Assembly (NCBI GenBank): GCA_965153355.1
Contig: OZ231126.1
Coordinates: forward strand, 68,944,001 to 69,008,000
Origin: Flaccisagitta enflata
Lineage: Eukaryota > Chaetognatha > Sagittoidea > Aphragmophora
Reading direction: 5' to 3'
DNA length: 64,000 nt
How positions within the stretch are numbered: the stretch's first letter is position 1; each line of letters begins with the position of its first letter. The position numbers and the translations under genes are program-made. Under the pieces are notes generated by a model. It did not search any database, was not told where the DNA came from, and saw nothing but the letters and a program-made list of their open reading frames with translations. This document shows, piece by piece, positions 1 to 12,432 of the stretch.

Positions 1-245
1 GGAAGACGAAAAGGAATACCCAAGACAACAAACCTTCAGTATTTACAACAATGACGACGATACCGACGACGTCGACGACGACGACAACGACGACGACGAT
101 GATGACGTAAATATAGATGGATGTTGACGACGAAAATGACGACATGAAAAACCGTAAATAATGACAAAATTGGGTGAAAAAATAACCTTAGTTAAGCCGA
201 CTTAGGTCAGACGACTTCAGTAACAACGAAGACAACAGCAAGAGC

Positions 246-570
<325 letters not shown>

Positions 571-765
571 AACCAAGACATCCAATTTTTCCTCAGATGA
601 ACGAACTGTTGGAGCCGTGTACACACTCGCGGGCAAAACAAACGGCGAAGGCGATTTGTCAGTTAAATATGAAAAATGTAGGTCATCGATGCCGAAGCCG
701 ACCAACTCGGTAAACCAGGAGAGGGGGAAAATACTCATCTATGAAAAGGAGATGGATGGGACTTT

Positions 766-1285
<520 letters not shown>

Positions 1286-1330
1286 CTGTACATGAACTCT
1301 AGTCGCAAACAACTGGACAGGAGATAGAAT

Positions 1331-1640
<310 letters not shown>

Positions 1641-1689
1641 GTATAAAGATTTTATGAATAAAAAAAACTGATAATCCGGTTGACAGGGT

Positions 1690-1840
1690 AAAAGTAAAAC
1701 GAAAGACAATATGTATTGTGGAAAAAATAAGAAATTGTTACAAGAAAAGGAAGAACGAAAGAATGATAGAAAGAAATATAGAGAGAAAAAAAGAAAGAGG
1801 AAATGATAAAAAAAAAAGAAGAAAAGTAAGAAAAGGAAAA

Positions 1841-1934
<94 letters not shown>

Positions 1935-1960
1935 AGAGAGAACAAAAGAAAGAATAGGAA
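1690..1960. repeat. Purine tract with (GAAA)n core
   Basis: A/G-only-like sequence on the plus strand. The uninterrupted GAAA tetranucleotide core spans about 1842-1926. Confidence 0.95.
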
Positions 1961-2127
1961 AGGGAGGATACAGCGCAGATAAAAACAAATGGAGAGTAGA
2001 CTTTCAGTGTTTGTCTCTCTGACGCCCCCTGTCTTTTTGTCTTTATTTCTCTGTCAGTCTCTATCTATCATCACTATCTGTCAGACGTCAGATTATCTGA
2101 CTGTCTGCATGTCTTTGTCTTTGTCTC

Positions 2128-2216
<89 letters not shown>
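2128..2216. repeat. (CT)n microsatellite
   Basis: Pure CT tract of about 88 bp. A 14-bp C run follows at 2279-2292. Confidence 0.97.
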
Positions 2217-2220
<4 letters not shown>

Positions 2221-2506
2221 CATTCGTACATCTGAACTCAATCGGTCGGAATGTCTGCTTGTACGGTTGTCTGCTTTGCCCCCCCCCCCCCACAACCGCA
2301 AACATTGTGGAATACTCAACACAAAGAATACCGAGGATGAAATCTATCTGTCCGTTTGTCTGATTGTCTGCCTGTCTGCCCCTCTACTTATCTGTACACC
2401 TGCCAAAATACTCAAAGCGCAAGACGACCAAACTTTAAAAATGCTGAAATGAAAAATTTGCTCCTATAGACTTGTAAAGTCTCGACGGAAGTATAATATC
2501 CATCCA

Positions 2507-2509
<3 letters not shown>

Positions 2510-2582
<73 letters not shown>
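2510..2582. repeat. (CT)n microsatellite
   Basis: Pure CT tract preceded by four CATC units (2499-2511). Confidence 0.97.
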
Positions 2583-2584
<2 letters not shown>

Positions 2585-2639
2585 TCTTTAAAAAGGAAAA
2601 CAATATGTTTCTCAATTCCTCTGGCCAACACACTGTATT

Positions 2640-3190
2640 GTCTTCCGATTGACTAGATTATTGTTTTGTTCTGGTCTGACGCCAGCCGACTTTAGATAGC
2701 CAATAGATTAGAGGGTTTATCTGCTGGAAGCGGAGCTCGATTCTATTCGTATTTGCTCATCTAGGCTACCGTTAATATTATTACGATATTCATGATGCCG
2801 TTTCATGTTCGCTTGTTTTTGGACCGTGGTTGTGAGTTTCAAGGCAGCGCGCAATGTGATAGTTAAAATACTGTAAAAACCTAATTTGCATATCGCACAA
2901 TATGATATTGTCAACAACTAAACCATAAGAATGTGATGCGGCCCATTGAAATTTCAGCTGAACATGTCCACGAATATTCTATCAAGCGTGAAAAAAAGGT
3001 CTGCTGAGAATCTCAATTCTGAATGGGTAGTGACAGTTTAAAACACCGTCGGCTGCTCCTCCACTTCACACTGTTTACGAGTGTGCTGTATGAACTCCGA
3101 ATGTTTTCGAACCGCGTTGAGATGGTTTCGTCCGATTTCCTCCAGCTTTCCGCGTTTCACAGGGGTGGGGGGGGGGGGGGGTGGGGAGGC
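2640..3190. other. Unassigned unique-looking sequence
   Basis: I see no coding region or recognised repeat. A G run (3166-3181) ends the stretch just left of the foldback MITE. Confidence 0.5.
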
Positions 3191-3197
3191 TGGTGAT
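3190..3197. other. Target-site duplication, left copy (CTGGTGAT)
   Basis: Identical to 3505-3512 on the other side of the MITE. Confidence 0.85.
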
Positions 3198-3504
3198 TAG
3201 GGTGGTCACGAAATAGGGTCAAATTTCAAAAAATTATATACTCTAGTTTTTTGCATTAATGCACCAAAAAAGAAGGTTTTCCCACAAGCAGAGGTCTGAA
3301 TTTGAAGATTCAATCATGGCGGCAAAACTATAGGCTTCCTATGGCAATAGAAAAATCCCCATAGCAACCATATAGTTTTGCCGACAAGGTTTCTTGTTTG
3401 ATTTCACACCCCAACTTGTGAGAAATCCTTCTTTTTTTGGACATTTGTGCAAAGGGCTCAAGTATATCAATATATGAAATTTGACCCATTTCGGGACCAC
3501 CCTA
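3198..3504. mobile_element. hAT-like foldback MITE with 8-bp target duplication
   Basis: This 307-bp element begins TAGGGTGGTC and ends GACCACCCTA. It is an imperfect inverted repeat along almost its whole length: besides the ~45-bp termini, the inner blocks near 3268-3292 and 3408-3440, and near 3324-3345 and 3357-3378, also pair. The 8-mer CTGGTGAT occurs immediately on both sides (3190-3197 and 3505-3512), which is an exact target-site duplication. It fits the hAT target consensus nTnnnnAn. No transposase is present, so it would be mobilised in trans. Superfamily assignment rests on target-duplication length and target motif only. Confidence 0.85.
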
Positions 3505-3816
3505 CTGGTGATACAGGAGTGGTTCAAAGCTACGGGAGGCGGACGTCTGCTGCGGGATCGGTCCGGAAAGTCAGCGGTTGCGGCCTCGAGCCGGGACGTC
3601 GCAACTCATGATTGCATGTTCAATGAGTGGGATTGTCCTTAGAGTCGCGGGAGGTAGAAACGTCTGTATTTGACAACGTGGAGAGACCCGGTGTTAAACT
3701 TAGAGCTTTTGGTGAGGTTTTATCGGTAGAACAAGGGGGGGGGGGGTTGAGGAGAGGAAGGACGGAGGCACCGATGGACGGATGACACCGCGCAGTAAAA
3801 ACTACTATCTGAAAAA

Positions 3817-3868
3817 CAAAGCCGGATACATGGCTACCCAAGTCGCGTGCGGGTGGGCGGGGGCAGTG
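3817..3868 (+). repeat. Family 1 tandem-core element, 5' end fragment
   Basis: Contains AAAGCCGGATACATGG, then AAGTCGCGTGCGGGTGGGCG, matching the 5' end of the family 1 copies at 22936 and 28877. No matching 3' palindrome lies nearby, so this is an orphan or truncated copy. Confidence 0.65.
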
Positions 3869-4213
3869 ATAAAAAGCTGATGGTTACTTTATTGTTTGTT
3901 ATATGTGCCTGAAGACACAACTTTCTTCATCAGAAGCTGCTTACAATTTTATTAGTGCACCAGTCATGAAACCTAGCCACAAACATGAATTATGATTTAT
4001 CTTGAAAAAAATAGCTAGATCCTAATTAGTATTGTTGAATGTAAATAAGAGGCAATTACATTGGAGGTGCAACATAAGCGCCGGCAAGATTTTTCCTCAT
4101 CTTCACTTTTTGTAAGGGAACCTCAACTGACAAAAACATAAAACTTTCATTTAAAAGATAAATCTTTTGTCTTCTTCATTTTTTTCTCGTATATCCACTC
4201 TTTCCTTTTTTTG
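3869..4213. other. Unassigned sequence
   Basis: AT-rich; I see no gene or recognised repeat. Confidence 0.4.
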
Positions 4214-4350
4214 GGAAGCGGCTCCGAAGGAGCTGATGACCTATGATTCCACACAGAGCAATTTTCCATTTCTTCTTTTTTTCTGTTTTTCTGTTTTCTC
4301 CCCCCCCCCTAGCCTCTACTCAACATACCCTCTCAGGCCTTAAATCAGCC
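4214..4350 (+). repeat. Family 2 element, degraded fragment
   Basis: GCGGCTCCGAAGGAGCTGAT resembles the family 2 inner terminus (GCGGCCCCGAAGGGGCCGAT). It is followed by a C run and CTCTCAGGCCTTAAATCAGC, the core-type repeat of that family. Confidence 0.5.
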
Positions 4351-4649
4351 CTCTCTTAACTTTTCCGAATGCATAAGAAACCTCTGTGACTGACAAATGA
4401 ATTTTTAACCCAGTTAAAGCCAAAGAAAGCTCATATCAAGATTCCTAGATTCCTAATTATCATTAATCATAAAACCATAACAAATTTGCCCAGTGTGGAA
4501 TCATAGTTCATTGACCCCTCTGGGGCCCCTGTCCCATTTACTAAATTTTTTTTTATATAATTATAAGAAACAATGAGGCAACGGGGACCCCTGACCATGT
4601 GACGCTTTAGCGGCCTGTTTCTTTTTTGTCATTCGGCGCTTTGCCGCAA

Positions 4650-4735
4650 GGAGGAGCAGGTGGTGGTGAGGGTGGGGGTGGGGGGGGGAGAGGAGGAGGA
4701 GGAGGAGGAGGAGGAAGAGGAAGAAGAAGAGGAGG
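4650..4735. repeat. GGT/GGA-rich imperfect microsatellite
   Basis: GTGGTGAGGGTGGGG, then GAGGAGGAAGA-type repeats. Confidence 0.85.
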
Positions 4736-4862
4736 GGCAAAATGATGAAAAACAAACATCGCCCCAAAGAAAGCAAAAGACAAACACGACTACAGGAAGA
4801 AATACATCATCCGCCAAAGTAAAAGCCATGAAAAGGAGGAAGAATGACAGAGAGAGAAATAC

Positions 4863-5135
<273 letters not shown>

Positions 5136-5344
5136 ATAGAGCGCCAGTTAGTAGGAAATGCTGTAAAGAATGTACCTTATTATATGGCATACTATAACTC
5201 CCTGATAGTCAAAAAGATCCATTCATATCAAGATGCCGGGACACAAGGCAAATGTCTATCTGAAAAGTCAGAGAAAAGACTGCCCTTACTCGCTCATTTT
5301 TTTCCGTCTAGTTTGACAGACTCGTTGGTACATGCAACGAAGAA

Positions 5345-5482
<138 letters not shown>

Positions 5483-5519
5483 AAAAAAAGATAGAAATAA
5501 GGAAAGGAGAGAAAGACAT

Positions 5520-5760
5520 ACAAAAAGACTGACGGACACACAGATAGACGGACGGACATATGGATGGACAGACTGACAGAGAAATGAAATACAGAGACGG
5601 AAAAGGACAGTGACAAAGACCGAAAAAGACCGTAACAGACAGACAGTCAGTGAGACAAACAGACTGTGAGACAGAGAGAGAGACAGACAGGTAGACAGAC
5701 AGATAGACAGACAGACAGACAGACAGACACACGACAGACAGACAGAAAGAATGAAATGAG
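5520..5760. repeat. Degenerate (GACA)n / (GACG)n region
   Basis: Interspersed GACAGACAGACA runs, purest at 5690-5730. Confidence 0.85.
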
Positions 5761-6000
5761 GAATATTCAGGCGGAGAAGAAAAAGGGAGAGAATCTGTTT
5801 GACTAAGGATGATCATCAAGTCGCAATCATGATCTAAACAACAGACGATAGAATGGCAGATACTAACAACTTTGCCGGGAATATAGAGGCCTGAGAATGA
5901 AAGACTAGAAAAATGAAAGGAGGAAATGAATAAAAAAAAAAAAAAGAAAAAAAAGAAGAAAGGAAAATCGATAAAATGGTCCAGAAAATGAAGGGAATAT

Positions 6001-6106
6001 GCATGTGTCACGGTCGTTTGTAGTGGCAAGGCAGGATATATGGGGGTGGGGCGGGGGTAGAGGAATGGCTTCTGTGGCGATTCCGGTATGCGGCAGAGAC
6101 CGTAAG
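6001..6106 (+). repeat. Single dispersed copy of the 108-bp minisatellite unit
   Basis: The order GCATGTGTCAC, GGTAGAGGAATGGCTTCTG, GATTCCGG, ATGCGGCAGAGACCGTAA is that of one unit of the 13787-15060 array on the same strand, with more divergence than array members show. A short (GTAA)5 run follows (6104-6121). Confidence 0.85.
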
Positions 6107-6129
6107 TAAGTAAGTAAGTAAAACATCTA

Positions 6130-6890
6130 TTTCTCTGGAACATACATGGGGGGAGGACGTATTTGCATATTATTCAGAGGGGATCACAAAAAAGCCATAA
6201 ATCCAAAATAAGTACAATTCAGGATGCAGGTGGAATAAAACGACAATCCTCTGATACAATTTGCAGGTAATCAATTACAGCTCGAGGAGGTTAAACAGTT
6301 TGATTAACAAAATATGTTCCACAAACACATTATAGGAAGCTTGAAGGTTTGCAATCCGGAGGGTGTTGATCATATTGTTTGTGTAGTAAAAGACAAAGTT
6401 CAACTTGCTTTGGGGGCATCATAGGTATGGTACAGGTGCAAAAAGAGACTCCGGGTATAGGCTCACACACATGCAGTAATAAGGCAGGTAGTTACTACCT
6501 GCCTCACCAATGCACGCATCTAAACCGATAACCGACGTCTCCCTGCACCACCATAATAACAAAGACATGTGAGGTTTGATAATGTGATCTGTTCAGTCCT
6601 GATTGCTTTAAACTTGATAGATTTACGCTGCCGGTTTACTTTTCCATATTCGTAGTATGAGTTTGGACGAGTTTGTAGTTTGGAGAGCGACCCAAACGCC
6701 CCCTACGCCAGGGTTGCGATATGGAAAATCTAAGTAGGAGGGAAGCAGACTTAGATGTAGGTCACAATTTTATTTTGATCTTTAAGAGTATATTCTGCAT
6801 GTCTGTTGGGTAAGATTAAATGTCATGGTGCTCAATTCCCAGTCCGTACAATTCCGTTAAGAGCATTTAGAACGTCACAAATCACAAGTT
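6130..6890. other. Unassigned sequence
   Basis: No coding signal. A perfect 21-nt odd palindrome, GGCAGGTAGTTACTACCTGCC minus nothing, lies at 6483-6503 (10-bp arms around one T). Confidence 0.4.
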
Positions 6891-7149
6891 ACCATCTTGC
6901 TCAAAAATATCGTCTCAGTAAAACAAGATTATTGTTTATTGTTGTTATTTCTCATAAAAAGTTATATATTTCTGCACAAATATTTAGTATAAGCTTTTAT
7001 GGTACCATATACCCTTTGTATTCAATTGGGAAGATATAGATGAAGGATTCATATACAATTTTGTAGAACCGGTTCTTCAAACTTTCCAGCAGTTTTTTTT
7101 TCAGCACTTTCTTACCCATGTATATTCATTTTGAAATAAAATTCAAATA

Positions 7150-7443
7150 GTTTGTACTAGAAAAATCTGCTTGGCGGCATTTGACAGATCTTTTAAAGCT
7201 CTTTCCAGTGGTCACCGATTTTTATGTGATTTTACAATGATAAGCCTAGAAAAAGTGAAAATGAACAGGTCAATATTCTTCTCCTCATTTTTTGCATATT
7301 TTCTGCTCTTTATGGATATGAACGTTTTTACTCTTTTAGCTCTAAAATCTAAACGAATCGAGCTACTGAGCTCTGCTTGGTGGCATTTTGAAGATTTTTT
7401 CTGGCTTTTTTTAATGGTCACTGATTTCAATGTGTTTTTTACA
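7150..7443 (+). repeat. Two diverged ~203-bp direct repeats
   Basis: TCTGCTTGGCGGCATTTGAC...GATCTTTTAAAGCTC...GGTCACCGATTTTTATGTG at 7168 recurs as CTGCTTGGTGGCATTTTGA...GGTCACTGATTTCAATGTG at 7374. This lies in the segment present only in the left arm. Confidence 0.7.
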
Positions 7444-7449
7444 GTTGTT

Positions 7450-8530
7450 TAGTCACAAATCGAGATATTACGTGTTCGATATTAGGGGTGTTTATAAACG
7501 CCAAATAAACACTGTTTATAAACAATGCTATGCAACTGTTTATAAACATCAAAAGATGCATATCAAATAAACAAAATTGTTTAAATGGTATTGAAAAAAG
7601 CTGTTTATAAACAACTCTATATTACAGTTTATAAACAGAGGAAAAAAAGAAATTGTTTGACCTGATCAGTACAAACTGAAAAAGCCCAAACTAGAAAATG
7701 TTCTAGTAAACAATTCAAAAATTTGAAGGTTGCGACCATTTTTTTAGGGCTCCAAAAATCGTTAAAATGAGCCCATAAATGATTGTTTATAAACACAATA
7801 ATATTGATGTTTATATACAACAAAAAAAAAAGTGTTTATAAACGCTAAATATATTGTTCTTATGAACGCCAAAAGAATAACCAAAAATTGTTTATTTGCC
7901 CCCTATTTCTTTTGTTTATAGCCACAAAAATTACAATGGAAATAGTACTTTAGCATCTTTTTTCTCCTCCTCCCCCTCCTCCTCATCCAAAATCGTTTAT
8001 TTGCTCCCAATTTCCTTTCCAAATAAACAAAAAATCGTTTATTTGGCATCATAAATTTGTTTTCATAAACGTTTACACTCCTTTAGAAGTTTTTATAAAC
8101 ACCAAAAATATGATTCTCATAAACAAATTTGTTTTTTTGGTACCATAAATTGGATCTCATAAACAGATTTTTATATTTCTCTCCTCCTCCTCCTCCTCCC
8201 TCCTCCTCATCAAAAATTGTTTATTTGCTCCCAATTTCCTTTCCAAATAAACAAAAAATTGTTTATTTGGCACCATAAATTTGTTTTCATAAACGTTTAC
8301 ACTCCTTTAGAAGTTTTTGTGTTTATAAACACCAAAAATATGAATCTTATAAACAAATTTGTTTATTTGGTACCATGAATTGGATCTCATAAACAGATTT
8401 TTATATTTCTCTCCTCCTCCTCCCCCTCCTCCTCCTCCTCATCTAAAATTGTTTATTTGCTCCCAATTTCCTTTCCAAATAAACAAAAAATTGTTTATTT
8501 GGCACCATAAATTTGTTTTCTTACTACCTA
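7450..8530 (+). repeat. Left arm with GTTTATAAAC palindromes and tandem ~240-bp subrepeats
   Basis: At least eight exact copies of the 10-bp palindrome GTTTATAAAC. The block TTGTTTATTTGGCACCATAAA, CTCCTCCTCC, TTTCCTTTCCAAATAAAC is tandemly repeated (around 7960-8100, 8180-8330 and 8420-8520). Confidence 0.8.
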
Positions 8531-8992
8531 GGAAAAAAGTATATCTACACCTGGGATACAATATGATTAAGTGACTGAAAATTTATCTAATAATTATACA
8601 AAAAATGCTAATGTATAAAATAACTTGCTTTTTAATTAAAAATTCTTATCAAAATTTTTGGAAGCAATATCTAAAGCCATTCTAACTTATTATAAAGGCA
8701 AATGTCAAGAAACGGCAAGTGAGCAGGGGTAGAACTAGTCATTTTTTTAATGATTCAAATTCAACAAAACTATACATTACTGTATAGCTTATGAAATTAC
8801 ATATACGAATCCATAGAAGAATTTTGTTAACTGAGCTCATTTTTCATGCAAATTAAGCTTAATTAGACAGATTTTGTACACAGAAAAATACAAAATTAAG
8901 CATATTGTAGCAAAAAATCAATATGAGAATATTTTTTACCTAAATTATGTTTAAACGCAATAGTACCAGTAAAGGCGGCTCTCGCCGACCGG

Positions 8993-9187
8993 AAAAAAAT
9001 TGTAAGATTGTTTCTGTTTTTTTTTTTTTTCAGTTTCTTTTTTCTCCTCATTGCATTCACGCGCCTCTGTGTGTTTGTGTGTGTTTGTGTGTGTGTGTGT
9101 GTGTCCGTCTGTCTGTCTCTCTCTGTCTGTCTCTCTGTCTCTCTCTGTCTCTCTCTGTCTCTCTCTGTCTCTCTCTCTCTCTCTCTG

Positions 9188-9222
<35 letters not shown>

Positions 9223-10095
9223 TTGTCTTTTTTTTATCTTTTCCCCCTCCCTCCCTCTCCTTCTCTCTCCCTCTTCCTCCTTCTCTCTCCCTCTTCCTCC
9301 TTCTCTCTCCCTCTTCCTCCTTCTCTCTCCTTCTCTCTCCCTCTTGCTCCCCCTCTCTCTCTCCCTCTTCCTTCCTCCCTCCTTCCTCTCCCTCCTCTCT
9401 CTCTCCCTCTCTCTCCCTCCCTCTCTCCCTCCTCTCTCCCTCTCCACCTCCCTCTCTCCCTCCCTCCATCCTTCTCTCCCTCCCTCTCTTCCTTCCAGTC
9501 TCCCTCCCACTCGCTCTCCCTCCATCTTACATTCCCTCCTACCCCTCTCCCTCCCCCTCCCTCCCTCCCTCCTTCTCTACCTCTCCCTCCCTCCCTTTCT
9601 CCCTCCCTCCCTCCCAATCTCCCTCCCTCCCTTTCCCACCTTATCCTCTCTCTTTACCTCTCCCTCTCTCTCCACCCTTCCCTTCTCCAACTCCCTCCCT
9701 CCCTCTCCCTACCTCCTCTCCCTACCTCCCTCCATCTCCCTCCCTCTGCCCTCTGCTAAACTCATTTTTGTTGTTACATAGGGCCCAAAATTGAGATCGA
9801 TGAAAAATATCGATCTTTGAAAAATCCGCGGAAAATGTGAAAAAATAAAAAAAGATTAAAAAATTCATAGCGCCTAAAGTATTGGTCCGACAGTGCCCTG
9901 CTTTTTTCCAAAAGGTGTAAAAAAGTGCCCTCTTCCACCCTGTACCAATTTCAACCCCAGCCTCGGGCGAGCCTAGTTCTGACCCAACTTCCTCAAATTG
10001 TCGCAAGCGAAAAAGGGAAACATTAATTCCTAACCCGGAACTCAAAAAATTGAAAAACGTTTTTCGATTTTTTTCCCAATGAGGGTGTTTCATGA
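8993..10095 (+). repeat. Dispersed repeat, uninterrupted copy (with pyrimidine microsatellite)
   Basis: CGGAAAAAAATTGTAAGATT at the left, then a TG/CT/CTCCCT microsatellite. At 9757-10095 it has GTTACATAGGGCCCAAAATT, GCGCCTAAAGTATTGGTCC and GTACCAATTTCAACCCCAG. The same blocks recur in order at 18575-22005, where they are split by insertions. Because this copy is unbroken, it preserves the pre-insertion sites (GCGCCTAAAGTATTGG near 9870). I recognise no coding capacity. Confidence 0.8.
9068..9758. repeat. Pyrimidine microsatellite (TG)n-(CTGT)n-(CT)n-(CTCCCT)n
   Basis: A 690-bp strand-asymmetric tract. Serine/leucine/proline open frames on plus and Arg/Glu/Gly frames on minus are artefacts. 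Confidence 0.95.
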
Positions 10096-11154
10096 AAAAA
10101 AATCGAAATTTCATGAATTTTCAAAAAATCTCTAAAAGCACCATTTTTAAAAATTTCACGTTCTTCCCGTGGTGTGGTCAGATTTCATGTAAAATTTGTC
10201 ATTTCCACGCCATAGTGGCATATCTTAAGCGTTAGGTATGCAATAGGAACAAATTTGGGGGTGTGCGCGAATTGATACGCTACAAGATTTTTTTTTATTT
10301 CTCTGCTCAGGATCAACCCAATAACATGAAAATGAAGGGGAATGTCCCTCAAGTAGTTGTCCATTGTATGGCAAAAGAAAAAATGCTTAATGTTTAAGAA
10401 AAAGGAGGTTAAAAAAAATAAATATCATGATATTCAGCCTTGAGAGAAAAAAAGCAAAAAAATCGAGCAGGGGTAAATTTCAATTATATGCCAATTTTTG
10501 GTAACTTATAGTTTGCTTACTAAGTTGATTTTTTTTGTTTATCCTATGGGACTACTACTAGTTGATGAAAACTCATAAAATCATAGGAAAAGACATTTAT
10601 TGATTGGTTTTGCTTGCTGTTTTCTACTGGAGACAAAATGGAGACAAGCCAAAAAAAGCTCTTTGACCAAATTTTTAGACCCCCTAAGGGTAGGGAGGGT
10701 CACAAAAAATGGTTTGAAATTGTGCATTGGGTAGTCATGAATGTCTTTGAACCATTTAATCTGCATATAATGATGTATCGGAAGCTTGTGCTAACGAAGA
10801 TTGGTGGAAAGTCGGGCCCTCCTGCTTGCTGTGGAACCGTGAATGAGTTCATCCTCTAGATTTTTTGATGTAGATAATTTTGTTTTTTTGAAAATTGTAC
10901 TAGCTGCTCTAGAAGCGGAGATATGTTGATTTAAAGCTGTCTGTAATTTCTGCATTCTGTCTCTTATATTTTTTTGATCTTGAAAATGAATGTCTTTTAC
11001 ATTTTTGCTTGTAGTTTTAAAACGGTTTAAGATACAGCCACCAGATTGGACTCATTTTGAAAATATTTTGATGACGTTTAATTTGTTATCTTGCATTTTT
11101 AAAACCGGAGATATCCTTGGTAGAATGTGTAGATATACTTTTTTCCTAGATAGT
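10096..11154. other. AT-rich spacer inside the inverted repeat, with a dispersed repeat
   Basis: At 10890-11130 the phrases 'CTAGAAGCGGAGATAT', 'CTTGAAAATGAATGTCTTTT' and 'ACAGCCACCAGATTGGACTC' resemble a diverged repeat at 54350-54690. I see nothing else recognisable. Confidence 0.5.
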
Positions 11155-12390
11155 AAACGTTTACACTCCTTTAGAAGTTTTTGTGTTCATAAACACCAAA
11201 AATATGAACCTTATAAACAAATTTGTTTGTTTGGTACCAAAAAATGGATCTCATGAACAGATTTTAATATCTATCTCCTCCTCCTCCCCCTCCTCCTCCT
11301 CCACATCCAAAATTGTTTATTTGTTCCCAATTTCCTTTCCAAATAAACAAAACAATTATACAAATCAGGTTTTTTTATGAGTGAGCAAATAAACAATTTT
11401 GGATGAGGAGAAGGAGGGGGAGGACCAGGAGAGATATGAAAATCTGTTTATGAGATCCAATTTATGGTACCAAATAAACAAATTCGTTTATGAGGTTCAT
11501 ATTTTTGGTGTTTATAAACACAAAAACTTCTAAAGGAGTGTAAATGTTTATGAAAACAAATAAATGGTGCTAAAAAAACGATTTTTTGTTTGTTTGGAAA
11601 GGAAATTGGGAGCAAATAAACAATTTTGGATGAGGAGGAGGGGGAGGATGAGGAGAAAAATATGAAAATCTGTTTATGAGATCAAATTTATGGTAAAAAT
11701 AAACAAATTTGTCAATGAGATACATATTCTTGGTGTTTATAAACACAAAAACTTCAAAAGGAGTGTAAACGTTTATGAAAACAAATTTATGGTGCCAAAT
11801 AAACAATTTTTTGTTTATTTGGAAAAGAAATTGCGGGCAAATAAACAATTCATGAATGAGGAGGAGGAGGAGGAAGTGGAGCAAGGAAGGAAATATAAAA
11901 ATCCTTTTTACATTATCCATTGCAATTTTTGTGGTTATAGGGGGTCTAAGGGGGAAATAAACAATTTTTAATATCTTTTGGTGTTTGTCAACACAAATCA
12001 TTCAGCGTTTATAAACACCTAATTTTTGTTGTTTATAAACATCAATATTCATGTGTTTATAAACGATCAATTATGGGCTCTTTTTAACAATTTTTGGAGT
12101 CAGAAAAATCAGTAGCAACTTTCAAAATTTTGACTTTTCTAATAGAACATTTTCTAGTGTGGACATTTTCAGTTTGTACTGATCAGGTCCAACAATTTCT
12201 TATTTTCCTTTGTTCGTAAACAGTGATATGAAGTCGTTTATAAACAGTGTTTTTTACTGCCATTAAAACAAATTTTGTTAATTTGACTTGCATTTTTAAT
12301 GTTTATAAACAGTAGTATAGCATTGTTTATAAACAGTGTTTATTTGGCGTTTATAAACAACACCTAATTCGAGGATGTAATACCTGCACA
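11155..12390 (-). repeat. Right arm of the 5.5-kb inverted repeat
   Basis: Reverse complement of the left arm, with at least nine further copies of GTTTATAAAC. It starts on the plus strand with AAACGTTTACACTCC (a left-oriented block), so the inversion centre is not exactly symmetrical: about 220 bp of forward-oriented subrepeat precedes the inverted part near 11380. Confidence 0.75.
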
Positions 12391-12432
12391 AATCAGGCAT
12401 AAAGGTGAGACGATATTTTTGAGCAAGATGGT

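Larger units (their letters stand above)
6891..12432. mobile_element. Large inverted-repeat structure (~5.5 kb), probable TIR element or foldback
   Basis: The outermost 27 bp (6891-6917, starting ACCATCTTGCTCAAAAATAT) is an exact reverse complement of 12406-12432. Inside, a left arm (about 7450-8530) and a right arm (about 11155-12390) are reverse complements over roughly 1 kb with moderate divergence. The left arm is interrupted after 6917 by ~530 bp that the right arm lacks. The middle (8531-11150) holds a pyrimidine microsatellite and a dispersed repeat, with no transposase. I could not see a target duplication at the outer ends. Alternatives are a decayed DNA transposon with long inverted ends, or an inverted duplication of a satellite. 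Confidence 0.7.
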
